Shown piece after piece: positions 35,712 through 47,776 of a DNA stretch of 64,000 bases. The stretch is taken from assembly GCF_001722335.1 (NCBI RefSeq), contig NZ_MIHA01000025.1, forward strand, positions 1-64,000. Reading direction: 5' to 3'. This DNA comes from Mycolicibacterium flavescens (GTDB lineage Bacteria; Actinomycetota; Actinomycetes; Mycobacteriales; Mycobacteriaceae). The translations under genes and the position numbers were made by a program. The notes beneath the pieces were generated by a model. That model did no database searches. It was not told the origin of the DNA and saw nothing but the letters and a program-made list of their open reading frames with translations. Positions within the stretch are counted from its first letter, which is position 1. Every line of letters begins with the position of its first letter.

Positions 35712-37006
35712 CTGCCGGTGTTGCTCTGCAGGATGTCGTTGTGGCACTCCAACCGGCTCTGGCCGGTCTGCTGCACGCACACCAACACCGGATGCTCGGC
35801 CTCCGCACCGGCCGCGACGGTGGGCGCGGCGATCTCGCCGGGATACTTCGACCACAGGCTGGCGCCGGTGCTGGTCAACTTCGCGCAGTAGGCCGGGTCG
35901 CCGCCCTCGGTGATGCCCGCGGCGCCCAACGTCGCGCAGTTCGCGCCGATCACGACGACGGGCAGCGCCGCCGCCTCGGACGGGGTGGTGCGGTCACGGG
36001 CGCGCTCACCGACGACGAACGCCGTCGCCGCGACCGCCATCACCGCAAGCACAGCCGCCGCCGACACGGTGATCCACCGCCGCTTGGGCGAGCGCTTTTT
36101 CGCATGCCGCGGCCCGGCCGTCGCGGCTGCCAGCATCGTCGGTTCCGACGCGCCGATATCCTGGCCTGCGACGCCGAGGCGCTGCGCCAACGCGCGCGCG
36201 AAGTCGATGCACCGGGCGTAACGCTCGCTCGGCTCCTTGGCCAGCGCCTTGTCGAAAACCGTTCCGAGACTGGACAATTCCGGCCGACGGGCACCGATCG
36301 CCGGCGGTGCCGCGGTCAGGTGCTGGCTGATCACCACCGCCGGGTTGGAGTGCTGGAACGGCGGCGTTCCGGTCAGAAGCTGAAAAGCCGTGGCCGCCAA
36401 CGCGTACTGGTCGGCACGGCCGTCGATCCGCTCACCCTTGAGTTGTTCGGGGGCGGCGTACGCGACGGTGCCGACCGTCATGTTCGTCCCCGTCAGGCCG
36501 CTCGCGTCGTCACCTCGCCGGGCAATTCCGAAGTCGGCCAACATGATCCGCTCATCGCCGGTTCTCGGGTTGGCGATCAGGATATTGGCCGGTTTGACGT
36601 CGCGATGGGTCAGGTTGCGCTGGTGGGCGTAGTCGAGCGCTTCGGCGACCGCGGTGACGATCGCGATCACCTGCTCGGGCGGCATACCGTCGGGGTAACG
36701 CTGCGCCCACTGCGCGGCGTCGGTGCCTTCGACGTAGTCCATCGCGATCCACAGTTGACCGTCGACCTCGCCGCGGTCGTGCACCTCGACGATGTGCGGA
36801 TGCCACAGCGATGCGGCGATGTCGGCTTCCCGGTTGAACCGCTCGCGGTACTCGGGGTCCGCACACACCGTCGCCGACAACACCTTCAGCGCGTCCTGGC
36901 GCGGAAGCCGCGGATGCCGGGCCAGATACACCTCACCCATACCGCCCGTGCCCAGCGATCGCAGGACGGTGTAGCCCGCGATCTCCTGACCCTCGGCTAG
37001 CGGCAT
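35708..37006 (-). CDS. Membrane Ser/Thr protein kinase with extracytoplasmic sensor domain
   Basis: A 432-residue PknB-type kinase. The Gly-rich loop is [14 protein letters not shown], the ATP Lys is Lys41 in ALKVL, the catalytic loop is [12 protein letters not shown], the metal loop is LADFGIARR and the activation loop holds [20 protein letters not shown] with likely phosphorylated threonines. After a juxtamembrane segment, one transmembrane helix (about 319-341, [21 protein letters not shown]) leads to a roughly 90-residue outer domain with four cysteines (NCATL, YCAKL, VCVQQ, ECHND). All kinase motifs are intact. It converges on the channel gene with a 4-base overlap; M. tuberculosis has other genes here. 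Confidence 0.92.
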   Translation of the reverse strand: MPLAEGQEIAGYTVLRSLGTGGMGEVYLARHPRLPRQDALKVLSATVCADPEYRERFNREADIAASLWHPHIVEVHDRGEVDGQLWIAMDYVEGTDAAQWAQRYPDGMPPEQVIAIVTAVAEALDYAHQRNLTHRDVKPANILIANPRTGDERIMLADFGIARRGDDASGLTGTNMTVGTVAYAAPEQLKGERIDGRADQYALAATAFQLLTGTPPFQHSNPAVVISQHLTAAPPAIGARRPELSSLGTVFDKALAKEPSERYARCIDFARALAQRLGVAGQDIGASEPTMLAAATAGPRHAKKRSPKRRWITVSAAAVLAVMAVAATAFVVGERARDRTTPSEAAALPVVVIGANCATLGAAGITEGGDPAYCAKLTSTGASLWSKYPGEIAAPTVAAGAEAEHPVLVCVQQTGQSRLECHNDILQSNTGS

Positions 37007-37070
37007 TGCCGCAGTGTAACGGCTACCGCAGCGGATCCCCAGGCTGCGTGTGGGACCACGCGCGAAGGGG

Positions 37071-38645
37071 TTAGATCGGGGTCAGGCCGTGTTTGCGTTG
37101 GACGCGGCTGATCTGCTTGTCCCGCAGCAGGTTCAACGACTTGCGCAGCAGCAGCCTGGTCTCGTGCGGCTGGATCACCGCGTCGATGAACCCGCGCTCG
37201 GCGGCGATCCACGGCGTGGCCATATTGAGGTTGTAGCCCTCGATGAAGTCCGCCCGGATCTTCTGCACCTCGGGCGCCGTCGGGTCGGGGAACCGCTTGA
37301 CCAGCAACTGCGCCGCCCCCTCGGCGCCGATCACCGCGATGCGCGCGGTCGGCCACGCGAAGTTCAGATCCGCCGACAGCTGCTTGGACCCCATCACCGC
37401 GTACGCGCCGCCGTAGGACTTGCGGATCGTGATCGTCACCTTCGGCACGTCGGCCTCGACGACGGCGTTGAGGAACCGCCCGCCGCGCTTGATGATGCCG
37501 CCCTTCTCCTGCTGCACACCCGGCATGAAGCCCGGGGTGTCCACCACGAAAACCAAAGGCAGGTTGTAGGAGTCGCAGAACCGGATGAACCGGGCCGCCT
37601 TGTCGGACGCCTCGTTGTCGATCGCCCCGGACAGGTGCATCGGCTGGTTGGCGACCACACCGACCGGTCGGCCGTCGACCCGCGCGAACGCGGTGATGAT
37701 CGCCGGGCCCTGCTGCTCGGCGACGTCGAACACGTCGCCGTCGTCGAAGATCCGCAGCAGGATCTCGTGCATGTCGTAGGCCATGTTGTCGCTGTCCGGC
37801 ACGATCGTGTCGAGCTCGTAGTCATGCGGCGTGAGCTCCGGTTCCAGACCCGGGTTGACGATCGGCGGATCGTCGAAGGTGTTGGCGGGCAGGAACTCCA
37901 GGTAGTCGCGCACGTACTGGAACGCCGCGGCCTCGCTCTCCACCACCTGGTGGATGTTGCCGTAGCGGGCCTGGGCGTCGGCGCCGCCGAGTTCGTCGAG
38001 CGACACGTCCTCACCCGTGACGTCCTTGATGACGTCGGGGCCGGTGACGAACATGTAGCCCTGATCGCGCACGGCCACCACCAGATCGGTCTGGATCGGC
38101 GAGTACACCGCACCGCCCGCGCACTTGCCGAGGATGATCGAGATCTCCGGCACCAGACCGCGCAGCAGTTCGTGACGACGGCCCAGCTCGGCGTACCACG
38201 CCAGCGACGTCACCGCGTCCTGGATCCGCGCGCCCGCCGAATCGTTGATGCCGATGATCGGGCAGCCGACCATCGCCACCCACTCCATCAGCTTGGCGAC
38301 CTTGCGGCCGAACATCTCGCCGACCGAACCCTGGAACACCGTCTGGTCGTGGCTGAACACGCCGACCGGGCGGCCGTTGATCCGCGCGTGACCGGTCACC
38401 ACGCCGTCGCCGTACAACGCGTTCGGGTCGCCCGGCGTCTTGGCCAGCGCGCCGATCTCCAGGAAACTGCCGGGGTCCACCAGCGCGTGGATGCGGGCCC
38501 GCGCGCTCGGGATACCCTTCTTCTCGCGCTTGGCGACGGCCTTCTCGCCGCCCGGCTCCTTCGCCAGCTCCAGCTTCTCGCGGAGTTCGGCGAGGAGTTC
38601 CGCGGTCGTGCGGGTGCGGATGGGTGGCAGCGATTCAGTCGTCAC
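37071..38645 (-). CDS. accD4: Acyl-CoA carboxylase beta subunit AccD4
   Basis: A 524-residue carboxyltransferase matching Rv3799c. Together with AccA3 and AccD5/AccE (encoded elsewhere) it carboxylates the long C24-C26 acyl chain that becomes the mycolate alpha branch extender for Pks13. Family motifs include [80 protein letters not shown] and [14 protein letters not shown] (acyl-CoA and biotin pockets). GTG 38645 overlaps the pks13 stop, so it is translationally coupled. Last gene of the mycolate operon. Confidence 0.96.
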   Translation of the reverse strand: MTTESLPPIRTRTTAELLAELREKLELAKEPGGEKAVAKREKKGIPSARARIHALVDPGSFLEIGALAKTPGDPNALYGDGVVTGHARINGRPVGVFSHDQTVFQGSVGEMFGRKVAKLMEWVAMVGCPIIGINDSAGARIQDAVTSLAWYAELGRRHELLRGLVPEISIILGKCAGGAVYSPIQTDLVVAVRDQGYMFVTGPDVIKDVTGEDVSLDELGGADAQARYGNIHQVVESEAAAFQYVRDYLEFLPANTFDDPPIVNPGLEPELTPHDYELDTIVPDSDNMAYDMHEILLRIFDDGDVFDVAEQQGPAIITAFARVDGRPVGVVANQPMHLSGAIDNEASDKAARFIRFCDSYNLPLVFVVDTPGFMPGVQQEKGGIIKRGGRFLNAVVEADVPKVTITIRKSYGGAYAVMGSKQLSADLNFAWPTARIAVIGAEGAAQLLVKRFPDPTAPEVQKIRADFIEGYNLNMATPWIAAERGFIDAVIQPHETRLLLRKSLNLLRDKQISRVQRKHGLTPI

Positions 38646-41600
38646 TTCGCCCGCTTCTCCTCAGACTCGATCCGGGTGATGGCCTCGCTCATGTGCGCGC
38701 CGACCTTCGCAATGTACGGCTCGTCGATCGCCTGGATGTGCTCACCCCCGATCGGCACCACCTCGAGCTCGGAGACGAACTGCCCCCAGCCGCCGTCGGG
38801 CTGGCGCGTCGCGTAGCGCGGCTCGAAGTAGATCGCGTCGTCGTGGTAGCGGTCGGCCATGTACAGCGTCACCTTGCCGTCGTACGGCTTGATCTCGGCG
38901 GTGTCGATAGCCCGCTGATCCAGGTACGACGTGCGCTGGTGCTCGATGATGCCGCCGGGGATCTGCACCCCGCTCTGGCTCACGACGTCCAGGACGAACC
39001 TCACCTGACCCTCGTCGTCGAGCTTCTCGAGCTCCTCGTACGGGATCTCGGGCACCTCGACGTTGAACGTGCGCTCGGCGAACCGGGCGTAGCGGTCCCA
39101 GCGTGCGCGGGTCTCCTCCTGCGTCTGCGGGATCTCCTCGCCCGGGCGCACCGCGTCGATCAGCCCGACGAACCGCACGTCGGCGCCGGCCTGCTTCAGC
39201 CCGATCGCGCACGCGTACGCCAGCACACCGCCCAGCGACCAGCCGGCCAGGATGAACGGCCGGTGCCGCTTTTCCCCCGTCGCTTCGCTCGCCCAGCCGT
39301 TGAGCTCCAGCAGCTTCGGCACGTACTCGCGGGCGCGGTCCTCGATCGACCCCTCGACGCGTTCGATGCCGTACATCGGGGTGTCGGCGGGCAGCCGCTT
39401 GAGCAGCGGCTCGTAGACCACCGTCGATCCGCCCGCGGCGTGGAACACGAACACCGGGATCCGGTCCGAACCTTCCTGCGGGGCACGGATCGTCCGCACG
39501 AAGCCGTCGATCTTGCCGCCCTCGAGGTACTCGCGCACCGTGGTCGACAACTCCTCGATGGTCTTCGCGGAGCGGACGTCCTCGACGGTGACCGTGCCTT
39601 CGTCGACGCGTTCGGTCAGCCGGTCGGCGATCTTGGTCGCGGTCGCGTCGTCGATGGCGGGCAGCTCGTTGAAGATGCCGCCCGGCGACTTGCCGGTGAC
39701 GATCGCCCAGGTCGCGAACGTGACGCGCTCAGCGGCGTCGCGCGGCGGGACGTCGGAACCCAGCGCCTCGGTGACCGCCTCCTGGGTGAGGACCTTGGCG
39801 GCAGCCGCGACCGTGGACTGCGACGGCTTGCCCGGTCCGCTCGGATCGGTGGGCGGCGGCGGGACCGGTCCCGACGGGTCGGTCGGCGGCGCCGGGATTT
39901 CGCTGGACTGGGTGGACGGCTCGGCCTGCGGATCGGGGGCCGGGGCGCCGACGGTGCCCGGGCTGGCGCCGCTGAGGACCTCGGCCCGGCCCCTCTTGTT
40001 GTCGGCCTTGTCGTCGTCCTGGGTGCCCAGCGGGTGCCCGGCCTCGGCCAGCTTCTCCTCGAGCTCGGCCACGGTACTCGCCCCGCCCATCAGCTCGGCC
40101 TGCTCGGCGGCGATCTCCTCGGCGGTCTTGCCCTTCTGCGCCTCGGCGAGCTGGTCGACCTCGTCGCGGTGCTCGATCGCGTACTCGATCAGCTTCTCCA
40201 CCGCGTACAGGTTCGCGTCGCGCACCGCGGTCAGCTGAATCGGCGGCAGGTCGAAGTCGTACTCGACGCGGTTCTTGATCCGCACCGCCATCAGCGAGTC
40301 CAGGCCGAGCTCGATCAGCGGCACCTCCCACGGCAGGTCCTCGGGTTCGTAACCCATGGCCCCCCCGACGATCGCGCCGAGCCGGTCGTGGATGGTCTCC
40401 CCCGAATCGGGCGACCACTTGGCGAAGCCCGCGGCCAGGCCGGCGCCGGCGGTCAGGTTGTCCTGCAGGATCTCCGCGTCGTCCTCTTCGGGCTCGGCGG
40501 GAGTGCCCGAAACCTCTTCGGCGACAGTCGCTCCGGTCGCCACGGCGACCGGCAGTGCGCCTGCCGCGCCGTTGCGGCTGACCACCGCGTCGTACACCAG
40601 CGTGAACGACTCGTCGATGCGGGCGTGCACCTGCACGCTGGCGCCGCCTGGATGGCGGGTCAGCGTGGTGACCAGCCGCGCACCATCACCGGGCACCGCG
40701 CGCTGCTCGGAGGCCACCAGCTTGGCGTCCGGAAGCACCTGCGCGGCCGCGGCTTTCACCAGCGCCGCCAGGTCGGGCTCGCCCTTGGGCTCGAACTCCC
40801 AGACGTGCCTGCCGTCCGGGGTGGCGACGTGGTTGCCCGGCATCACGATCGAGCTGTCGCCGGTGAACCGGGCGTCGAGCCAGTGCGGCTTGCGCTTGAA
40901 CCGGGTCGGCGGGATGTTGGCGTACTCGCCCTTGTCGAAGAGGGTCCGGAAGTCGAGGTCGTGGCCGTGCACGTACAGCTGCGCCATCGCGGCCGTCATC
41001 GAGTCGACCTCGTCCTGCTTGCGGGCCAGCGTCGCGATCAGCTGCGCGTCGTGCAGACCGGCCGCCGCGGTGGTGAGCCCAACCTGCATGAGCGCCACCG
41101 GGTTCGGTGCCAGCTCGAGGAACGTGGTGTGCCCGTTGTCGACGGCGTTGCGGATGCCGTGGGTGAAGTAGACGCTGTGCCGCAGCCCCTTCTTCCAGTA
41201 GTCGACGTCGTGGATCGTCTCGCCGGGGCGCAGGTAGCGGCCCTCGTGCACGGTCGAGAAGTAGCCGATGGTGATCGGGTGCGCCTCGATGCCGACGAGT
41301 TCGGCGGCCAACTCGCCCAGCAGCGGATCCATCTGCGAGGTGTGGCTGGCGCCCTTGGTCTGGAACTTGCGGGCGAACTTGCCCTCGGACTCGGCGCGCT
41401 CGATGATCGCGTCGACCTGTTCGGGCGGGCCGCCGATGACGGTCTGCGTCGGGGCGGCGTACACGCACACCTCGAGGTCCTTGAAGTCGGCGAAGACGGT
41501 CTCGATCTCGTCGGCCGAGTACTCGACCAGCGCCATCAACCGGATCCACTCGCCGAACAGCATCGCCTCGCCCTCACCCATCAGGTGCGAGCGCGAGCAG

Positions 41601-44137
41601 ATGGTGCGGGTCGCGTCCTCCAGCGACAGGCCTCCGGCGAAGTACGCCGCGGCGGCCTCGCCGAGCGACTGCCCCACCACCGCAGCGGGTTTCGCGCCGT
41701 GGTGCTTGAGCAGCTCACCGAGCGCGACCTGGATCGCGAAGATCGTGATCTGGGTGGTCTCGATGCCGTAGTCCTGCGAATCGTCGAGGATCAGTTCGAC
41801 GATCGAATAGCCGCGCTCGTCCTGCACGTAGGCGTCGACCTTGTTGATCCACTCGGCGAAGACCTGGTTGCGCAGGTACAGGCTCTTGGCCATCTTGCGG
41901 TGCTGCGCGCCGAAACCGGCCAGCACCCACACCGGTCCGTTGGAGACCGGACCGTCGGCGGAGAACACGTTCGGGTTCTGCTTGCCCTCGGCGACCGCGC
42001 GCAGCCCCTTAACCGCCTCGTCGTGGTCGTGGGCCAGCACCACCGCCCGCGAGCGGCCGTGGTTACGCCGCGACAGCGCCCGCCCGATCGACTCCAGCGA
42101 CGACGCCCGACCTTCGGGGCTGTCGATCCAGTCGGCCAACTCGGCCGCGGTGGCCTTTTTGCGCGACGTCAGGAAGCCCGAAACGGCCAGCGGCACAACC
42201 GGTGTCGGCTGCTCGCCGGACTCCAGCTCCTCGCGGGCGATCTCCAGCAGGCGCAGCGCCTCGTCGGTCAGGCCCGGCAGCTCGGGTTCGTCATGCAGTG
42301 CGGCGGGCGGGCGGTCGAGACCGTCGTCGTCCTCATCGTCGAGAAACTCGCCGTACTCGTCCATCCGCACCCCGCCGACGTAGGAGGCGGCGGCCTGTGA
42401 AGATGGGGCGGGCGCGTCCTTTTCGACGTCGTCGGCGGGTTCGGGTTCGACCAGGTCGCTGTCCAGCACCTCACGCAGCACCAGATGCGCGTTCGCGCCG
42501 CCGAAACCGAATCCGGAGACCCCGGCGATCGCGTGGCCGCTGTAGCGCGGCCAGTCGGTGACGGTGTCGGCGACCTTGAGGCGGATCGCGTCGAAGTCGA
42601 TGTACGGGTTGGGCCCGGTGTAGTTGATCGACGGCGGGATCTTGTCGTTCTTGAGCGCCAGCGCGATCTTCGCCAGGCTGGCCGCACCGGCCGCCGACTC
42701 CAGGTGACCCACATTGGATTTCACCGCGCCCAGCAGCGCGGGCTTGTCCGCGGGCCGGCCGCGGCCGACGACCCGGCCCAGCGCGTCTGCCTCGATCGGG
42801 TCACCGAGGATGGTGCCGGTGCCGTGCGCCTCGATGTAGTCGACGTTGCGCGGGTTGATGCCGGCGTCCTTGTAGGCCTTGCGCAGCACCTCGGCCTGCG
42901 CGTCCGGGTTGGGCGCGAGCATGCCGTTGGAGCGGCCGTCGTGGTTGACCGCGCTGCCGGCGATGACGGCGAAGATCTCGTCGCCGTCGCGGCGGGCGTC
43001 GGCGAGGCGCTTGAGCACCAGCATGCCGCCACCCTCGGAGCGCGCGTAGCCGTCGGCGTCCTGGGAGAAGGACTTGATCCGGCCGTCTGGCGCGAGCACG
43101 CCACCGACCTCGTCGAAACCGATCGTGACCAGCGGGGTGATCATCGCGTTGACCCCGCCGACCACCGCGACGTCGGCCTCGCCGGCGCGCAGCGCCGCCA
43201 CGCCCTGATGCGCGGCGACCAGCGAGCTCGAGCACGCGGTGTCGATCGCCATGGACGGGCCGCGGAAGTCGTAGAAGTAGGACACCCGGTTCGCGATGAT
43301 CGAACTGCTGGTGCCGGTGATCGCGTACGGGTGCGCCACCGTCGGGTCCGACACGGCCAGGAACTGGTAGTCGTTGTTGGAGGCGCCGATGTAGACGCCG
43401 ACCCTCTCGCCGCGCAGGCTCGACGCCGGGATGTGCGCGTGTTCGAGTGCCTCCCAGGTCAATTCGAGCGCCATCCGCTGCTGCGGGTCGATGTTGTCGG
43501 CTTCCATCTTCGACAGCGCGAAGAACTCGGAGTCGAATCCCTTGATGTCGGTCAGGTAGCCGCCGCGGGTGTGCGCCTTGGCGACCCGTTCGGCGATGCG
43601 GGGTTCGGCGAGGAACTCCTCCCACCGGCCCTCGGGCAGGTCGGTGATCGCGTCGCGGCCCTCCAGCAGCGCCTGCCAGGTCTCGTCGGCGGTGTTCATG
43701 TCGCCGGGGAAACGGGTGGCGATACCGACGATCGCGATGTTGGCGGTGTCCTCGTCCACGTCGCGGGCCCACGCCTCGTCTTCGTCGGCCTCCCCGAGTT
43801 CGAGTTCGGGCTCGCCCTCGATGATCACGGTCGCCAGCGACTCGATGGTGGGGTGCCGGAACGCGACGGTGGCGGTCAGCGTCACACCGGTGAGGTCCTC
43901 GATATCGCTGGCCATCGCGACCGCGTCACGCGACGACAGCCCGAGTTCGACCATTGCGGTGGACTCGTTGATGGCGTCGGGTGACTGACCGGTGGCGTTG
44001 GCGATCCAGTTGCGCAACCACTCGCGCATCTCCGCGACCGACATGTCGACCTTGGGCGCGGGTTTCTCGGGTGCGAGTTCTATCTCGTCGCCGGACGGGA
44101 GCTCGGGGTGCTGCGAATCGTCTTGTGTATCAGCCAT
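38642..44137 (-). CDS. pks13: Polyketide synthase Pks13 (mycolate condensase)
   Basis: An 1831-residue type I PKS matching Rv3800c that condenses the meromycoloyl and carboxylated C24-C26 chains and transfers the product to trehalose. Domains in order: N-terminal ACP (phosphopantetheine Ser69 in [10 protein letters not shown]), ketosynthase about 133-560 (Cys302 in [11 protein letters not shown], His438, His478), acyltransferase about 720-1050 (Ser824 in [11 protein letters not shown]), C-terminal ACP (Ser1281 in LGLDSLMAV), a Pro-rich linker, and thioesterase (Ser near 1634 in [12 protein letters not shown]). All active-site residues are intact. It lies 12 bases after fadD32 and is coupled to accD4. 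Confidence 0.97.
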   Translation of the reverse strand: MADTQDDSQHPELPSGDEIELAPEKPAPKVDMSVAEMREWLRNWIANATGQSPDAINESTAMVELGLSSRDAVAMASDIEDLTGVTLTATVAFRHPTIESLATVIIEGEPELELGEADEDEAWARDVDEDTANIAIVGIATRFPGDMNTADETWQALLEGRDAITDLPEGRWEEFLAEPRIAERVAKAHTRGGYLTDIKGFDSEFFALSKMEADNIDPQQRMALELTWEALEHAHIPASSLRGERVGVYIGASNNDYQFLAVSDPTVAHPYAITGTSSSIIANRVSYFYDFRGPSMAIDTACSSSLVAAHQGVAALRAGEADVAVVGGVNAMITPLVTIGFDEVGGVLAPDGRIKSFSQDADGYARSEGGGMLVLKRLADARRDGDEIFAVIAGSAVNHDGRSNGMLAPNPDAQAEVLRKAYKDAGINPRNVDYIEAHGTGTILGDPIEADALGRVVGRGRPADKPALLGAVKSNVGHLESAAGAASLAKIALALKNDKIPPSINYTGPNPYIDFDAIRLKVADTVTDWPRYSGHAIAGVSGFGFGGANAHLVLREVLDSDLVEPEPADDVEKDAPAPSSQAAASYVGGVRMDEYGEFLDDEDDDGLDRPPAALHDEPELPGLTDEALRLLEIAREELESGEQPTPVVPLAVSGFLTSRKKATAAELADWIDSPEGRASSLESIGRALSRRNHGRSRAVVLAHDHDEAVKGLRAVAEGKQNPNVFSADGPVSNGPVWVLAGFGAQHRKMAKSLYLRNQVFAEWINKVDAYVQDERGYSIVELILDDSQDYGIETTQITIFAIQVALGELLKHHGAKPAAVVGQSLGEAAAAYFAGGLSLEDATRTICSRSHLMGEGEAMLFGEWIRLMALVEYSADEIETVFADFKDLEVCVYAAPTQTVIGGPPEQVDAIIERAESEGKFARKFQTKGASHTSQMDPLLGELAAELVGIEAHPITIGYFSTVHEGRYLRPGETIHDVDYWKKGLRHSVYFTHGIRNAVDNGHTTFLELAPNPVALMQVGLTTAAAGLHDAQLIATLARKQDEVDSMTAAMAQLYVHGHDLDFRTLFDKGEYANIPPTRFKRKPHWLDARFTGDSSIVMPGNHVATPDGRHVWEFEPKGEPDLAALVKAAAAQVLPDAKLVASEQRAVPGDGARLVTTLTRHPGGASVQVHARIDESFTLVYDAVVSRNGAAGALPVAVATGATVAEEVSGTPAEPEEDDAEILQDNLTAGAGLAAGFAKWSPDSGETIHDRLGAIVGGAMGYEPEDLPWEVPLIELGLDSLMAVRIKNRVEYDFDLPPIQLTAVRDANLYAVEKLIEYAIEHRDEVDQLAEAQKGKTAEEIAAEQAELMGGASTVAELEEKLAEAGHPLGTQDDDKADNKRGRAEVLSGASPGTVGAPAPDPQAEPSTQSSEIPAPPTDPSGPVPPPPTDPSGPGKPSQSTVAAAAKVLTQEAVTEALGSDVPPRDAAERVTFATWAIVTGKSPGGIFNELPAIDDATATKIADRLTERVDEGTVTVEDVRSAKTIEELSTTVREYLEGGKIDGFVRTIRAPQEGSDRIPVFVFHAAGGSTVVYEPLLKRLPADTPMYGIERVEGSIEDRAREYVPKLLELNGWASEATGEKRHRPFILAGWSLGGVLAYACAIGLKQAGADVRFVGLIDAVRPGEEIPQTQEETRARWDRYARFAERTFNVEVPEIPYEELEKLDDEGQVRFVLDVVSQSGVQIPGGIIEHQRTSYLDQRAIDTAEIKPYDGKVTLYMADRYHDDAIYFEPRYATRQPDGGWGQFVSELEVVPIGGEHIQAIDEPYIAKVGAHMSEAITRIESEEKRAK

Positions 44138-44149
44138 ATCCAGGGAGTT

Positions 44150-46039
44150 CTAGTCTGTCTCGTCGGGGAACGCGTTCGCGATCTTCCCGCTGCGCAGACT
44201 GCCGTCGAGGTAGGCCGAACGGCAGGCGCGCCTACCGATCTTGCCGCTGGAGGTCCGCGGGATCGCGCCGGCGGGGGTCAACAACACGTCGCGCACGGTG
44301 ACGCCGTGGCGCACCGCGATCGCGGCGCGGATGTCGTCGGCGATCGGGCCCATGTCGAGCTTGTGGGCGCCGGGCGCGCGCTCGCCGACGATCACCAGCT
44401 GCTCGGAGGTGTCCGACGGGTCGCGCTTGAGACCGGAGTGGGCGTTTTCGAAGACGTCGTCGGGCAGCTGGTTGGCCGGCACCGAGAACGCGGCGACGAA
44501 GCCGGTGCGCAGCGCCTTGGTGGCCTCCTGCGCGGAGTACTCCAGGTCCTGCGGGTAGTGGTTGCGGCCGTCGATGATGACCAGGTCCTTGGTGCGGCCG
44601 GTGATGTAGAGCTCGCCGTCGTGGTAGGCGCCGAGGTCACCGGTGCGCACCCAGGTCGCGTCGTCGGCCGCGCCTTCGGCGTGCGACGGGTTGGTCCGCG
44701 ACTTGAGGATGTTCTGGAACGTCTCGCGGGTGGCTTCCTCTTTACCCCAGTAGCCGGTGCCCATGTTCTGGCCGCTGATCCAGATCTCGCCGATCTGGCC
44801 GTCGGGCAGTTCGGTGGCGGTGTCGTGGTCGACGATCACCGCCCACTCGGCGACACCGATCTTGCCGGCGCCGGCCTGCGGCACCGCCTTCGGCGAATCG
44901 TCGGGCACCGGCACGAAGCGGCCGGCGTTGAGCTCGTCGCGGTCCACCGAGGTGATCCGCGGTTCGGCGTCCATCGGGGTGGTCGACACGAACAGCGTCG
45001 CCTCGGCCAGCCCGTAGGACGGCTTGATCGCCTGCGGCTTGAACCCGAACGGGCCGAACGCCTCGTTGAAGCGGCGCACGGTGGCCGCCGAGATCGGCTC
45101 GCTGCCGTTGAGGATGCACTTGACGTTGGACAGGTCCATCGGCGGCTCGCCGTCCTTGGGCACACCGCGGGCGGCGGCGTGGTCGAACGCGAAGTTCGGG
45201 GCCACCGAGATGGTGCCGCCGGTGTCGCCTTCCTTGCGCGCGAGTTCACGGATCCACCGACCGGGGCGGCGGACGAACGCCGCCGGGGTCATGAAGGTGA
45301 TGTAGTGGCCGAGCATCGGCGACAGCAGCACGGTGATCAGGCCCATGTCGTGGAAGAACGGCAGCCACGACACACCGCGGTCGCCCTCTTCACCGTCGAG
45401 CGCCTCGATCACCTGCACGACGTTGGTGGCCAGGTTCAGGTGGGTGATCTGCACACCGGTCGGGATGCGCGTCGAGCCCGAGGTGTACTGCAAATAGGCG
45501 ATGGTCTCGACGTCGACGTCGACCTGCTCCCAGGTGGCGCCGACCTCGTCGGGAACGGCGTCGACGGCGATCACGCGCGGACGCTGGTTGGCCGGGCGGG
45601 TGCGGAAGAACTTGCGCACACCCTCGGCCGCGGCGGTGGTGGTCAGGATCGCCGACGGCTCGCAGTCGTCGAGGACCGCGTGCAGGCGGCCGACGTGGCC
45701 GGGCTCGTTCGGGTCGAACAGCGGCACCGCGATGCGCCCGGAGTACAGGGTGCCGAAGAACGCGACGAGGTACTCGAGGTTCTGCGGGCAGAGGATCGCG
45801 ACCCGGTCGCCGGGCTGGGTGACCTGCTGCAGGCGCGCGCCGACCGCGCGGTTGCGGGCGCCGAAGTCGGCCCAGCGCAGATCGCGGGCCACCCCGTCGC
45901 GCTCGGTGGAGAAGTCGATGAAGCGGTAGGCGAGCTTGTCTCCACGCACCTTCGCCCATCGTTCGACGTGTTTGACCAGGCTTCCGTTGTCCGGGAACTT
46001 GATCAGACCGTCCTTGATGAACGGGTTATGGAACCCCAT
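44150..46039 (-). CDS. fadD32: Fatty-acyl-AMP ligase FadD32
   Basis: A 629-residue fatty-acyl-AMP ligase matching Rv3801c. It activates the meromycolic acid as acyl-AMP and loads it on the N-terminal ACP of Pks13. Adenylation motifs include the P-loop [47 protein letters not shown] and the late [20 protein letters not shown] segment. AMP ligases of this class carry an extra insertion that prevents CoA use. The start ATG has AGGAGAG upstream. First gene of the fadD32-pks13-accD4 operon. Confidence 0.96.
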   Translation of the reverse strand: MGFHNPFIKDGLIKFPDNGSLVKHVERWAKVRGDKLAYRFIDFSTERDGVARDLRWADFGARNRAVGARLQQVTQPGDRVAILCPQNLEYLVAFFGTLYSGRIAVPLFDPNEPGHVGRLHAVLDDCEPSAILTTTAAAEGVRKFFRTRPANQRPRVIAVDAVPDEVGATWEQVDVDVETIAYLQYTSGSTRIPTGVQITHLNLATNVVQVIEALDGEEGDRGVSWLPFFHDMGLITVLLSPMLGHYITFMTPAAFVRRPGRWIRELARKEGDTGGTISVAPNFAFDHAAARGVPKDGEPPMDLSNVKCILNGSEPISAATVRRFNEAFGPFGFKPQAIKPSYGLAEATLFVSTTPMDAEPRITSVDRDELNAGRFVPVPDDSPKAVPQAGAGKIGVAEWAVIVDHDTATELPDGQIGEIWISGQNMGTGYWGKEEATRETFQNILKSRTNPSHAEGAADDATWVRTGDLGAYHDGELYITGRTKDLVIIDGRNHYPQDLEYSAQEATKALRTGFVAAFSVPANQLPDDVFENAHSGLKRDPSDTSEQLVIVGERAPGAHKLDMGPIADDIRAAIAVRHGVTVRDVLLTPAGAIPRTSSGKIGRRACRSAYLDGSLRSGKIANAFPDETD

Positions 46040-46158
46040 CGCACTCTCCTGTCAACGGCACTCGCTTCTCGATGCCGACTCGAACATGATCCCCGACGCG
46101 CTCCCCCCGAACCCGACGATCCTACCGGTCGGCCTTCACCCACTGCTCTTAGTTATTT

Positions 46159-46170
46159 CTTAATGTTAAG
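46159..46170. promoter_or_regulatory. AT-rich palindrome upstream of fadD32
   Basis: CTTAATGTTAAG is a palindrome with perfect 5-base arms and a 2-base centre in an AT-rich island of otherwise GC-rich DNA, about 120 bases before the fadD32 start and 39 bases beyond the culp6 stop. It could be an operator or part of the fadD32 promoter. Confidence 0.4.
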
Positions 46171-46208
46171 TGACCGCCGAACGCAGTCCAAATCTGGATG
46201 GTTACGGG

Positions 46209-47216
46209 TCAGCCATGTTTCGGCTGCGGCGCGTTATCGATCACCTCACGCGCCCAGCCCAGCGTCCACTGCGTCGCCGAAGCCCCGTCGACATTCCAGA
46301 ACTGCGGGGTGGCGTACATCGCGTGGATCGGTTGTCCGGCACCGCCGATCAGGATGTCGATGGTCTTCGGCAGGTTCATGATGTTGAACGCCTGCGGCGG
46401 CGCCGAGCAGATCAGGTCGCCGGGTGCGCAGATCTCGTTGACGCGCTCGTCGAGCGCCCCGAAACCGCCCGGCCGCGGCCCGGTCATCGCCAACCCCATG
46501 CCGTCGAGCATCGGGACGTCGCGCAGCGTGATCTCGGCGCCCTGCCCGGGCGGGTTGGGGCCGATGTCGTTGCCGACCCCCTCCTGCCTGCGGCCGTCGG
46601 CGATCAGCGTCACGCCCAGCACCAGGTCCTCGTCGACCGGGCCGCGCCCGTTGCCGATGTCGCTGGCGATGTCGCCGGCGATCACCGCGCCCTGCGAGAA
46701 GCCGACCAGCACGTAACTGGTCAGCGGGCAGCGGTTGTTCATGTCGGTCATCGCCTGCACCGTCGCGCGGGTGCCTTCGGCGCGGCTGTCGTTGTAGGTC
46801 ATCTGGCCGTCCTGGGCGAACGGATTGTGGAACTGCGCGGTGTAGGGAACGGTGAAGACCTCGAGGCGGTCCTGGCCGAACTCCGCGCGCACCGGGTTGG
46901 TGACGTTGAGCAGCAGCGCGATGGGGAACTGGGTGGGGTTGAACGGGTCCATCTGCGGTGCGGACTCCCAGGTGCCCGGCACCGAGATCAGCTGCACGTC
47001 CGGGCAACTGGCGTCCTGGAACTCCGGGCGCGGCTTCTTACCCGGGCTGATGTCGGTGGGCGGCACCGCCGACGGCGGCACGGCGGTCGACGGCCCGTCG
47101 GGTTTGCGCAGGATGACGACCACGACGACGACGAGCAGCACCACGACGAGTGCCATCGCCCCGGCGGCCACGAGCGCGAGGATGCGGTGGCGTTTCCGCC
47201 GATTGGTTGTTGCCAT
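46209..47216 (-). CDS. culp6: Cutinase-like lipase/thioesterase Culp6
   Basis: A 335-residue protein matching Rv3802c, an essential cell-envelope phospholipase/thioesterase linked to mycolate and envelope lipid control. A basic N-terminus (TTNRRKRHR) and a single hydrophobic helix ([14 protein letters not shown]) act as signal anchor, followed by a Pro-rich spacer. The alpha/beta hydrolase domain has nucleophile Ser174 in [15 protein letters not shown], with conserved cysteines (SCPDV, NRCPL) and a late His in [16 protein letters not shown] 47216 has AGGAG upstream with long spacing. The upstream lipoprotein gene ends 18 bases before it. Confidence 0.94.
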   Translation of the reverse strand: MATTNRRKRHRILALVAAGAMALVVVLLVVVVVVILRKPDGPSTAVPPSAVPPTDISPGKKPRPEFQDASCPDVQLISVPGTWESAPQMDPFNPTQFPIALLLNVTNPVRAEFGQDRLEVFTVPYTAQFHNPFAQDGQMTYNDSRAEGTRATVQAMTDMNNRCPLTSYVLVGFSQGAVIAGDIASDIGNGRGPVDEDLVLGVTLIADGRRQEGVGNDIGPNPPGQGAEITLRDVPMLDGMGLAMTGPRPGGFGALDERVNEICAPGDLICSAPPQAFNIMNLPKTIDILIGGAGQPIHAMYATPQFWNVDGASATQWTLGWAREVIDNAPQPKHG

Positions 47217-47234
47217 GGGTGGATGCGGCTCCTG

Positions 47235-47720
47235 CTAGCAGAGTCGGTCGGTTGCGATGCGAATGTAGTCGGACGTCTCGGCGTCGACGTCCACGGCGGC
47301 CGGCGGCGTCAGACCGGACATCCGGTCGTCGGCGTCGCCGCGCACCATCGGGTACACCGAGTCCCAGAGTTCCTGGTCGGTGTGCTGGGCGGCCTGCGCC
47401 TGGCAGACGTACGACCCGATCGACAGGGCCAGCAGGTCACTCGACGGCCGCACCCCCGCCTCGGCGAGCCCGTCGAGGAAGCTGCGCTGGCGGTCGGTGA
47501 CGACGAGCGCATTGGACCGGGGCCCGGCCGGCGGCGGGCCGGGCGCGGCGGCGCTGGACTCGCCGTGCGCGGGCGCGGCCTGCGATGTCGGCAGTCCGAT
47601 GGTGGACATCATGTCGGCGCCCGAGCACGCGGTCAGCAACGCGGCGGACCCGGTGACCAGCGAACCCACCAGCAGTCCCCGCAGCGACCCCGGGGGTGTG
47701 GTTCGTACCGAGCGTTGCAC
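47235..47720 (-). CDS. DUF732 lipoprotein
   Basis: A 161-residue exported lipoprotein. GTG 47720 gives VQRSVRTTPPGSLRGLLVGS, a hydrophobic stretch and lipobox ALLTAC. A Pro/Ala-rich spacer follows, then a DUF732-like domain: RQRSFLDGLAEAGVRPSSDLL...GSYVCQAQ and a final TDRLC, giving a likely disulfide. The start is tentative because GGAGG is only one base from the GTG. It sits between mpt51 and culp6, as in M. smegmatis-type gene order. Function unknown. Confidence 0.75.
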   Translation of the reverse strand: MQRSVRTTPPGSLRGLLVGSLVTGSAALLTACSGADMMSTIGLPTSQAAPAHGESSAAAPGPPPAGPRSNALVVTDRQRSFLDGLAEAGVRPSSDLLALSIGSYVCQAQAAQHTDQELWDSVYPMVRGDADDRMSGLTPPAAVDVDAETSDYIRIATDRLC

Positions 47721-47776
47721 GCCTCCAAGGTACCGGCTGCCGTCGCCGACCCCCGGTAGCGAGGCGTGCTCGCCGG

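Noticed and set aside
38624..42400. 1258-codon open frame opposite pks13
   Set aside because: Product is His/Arg/Val-rich low complexity and mirrors the coding frame of Pks13, whose active sites are all intact on the other strand.
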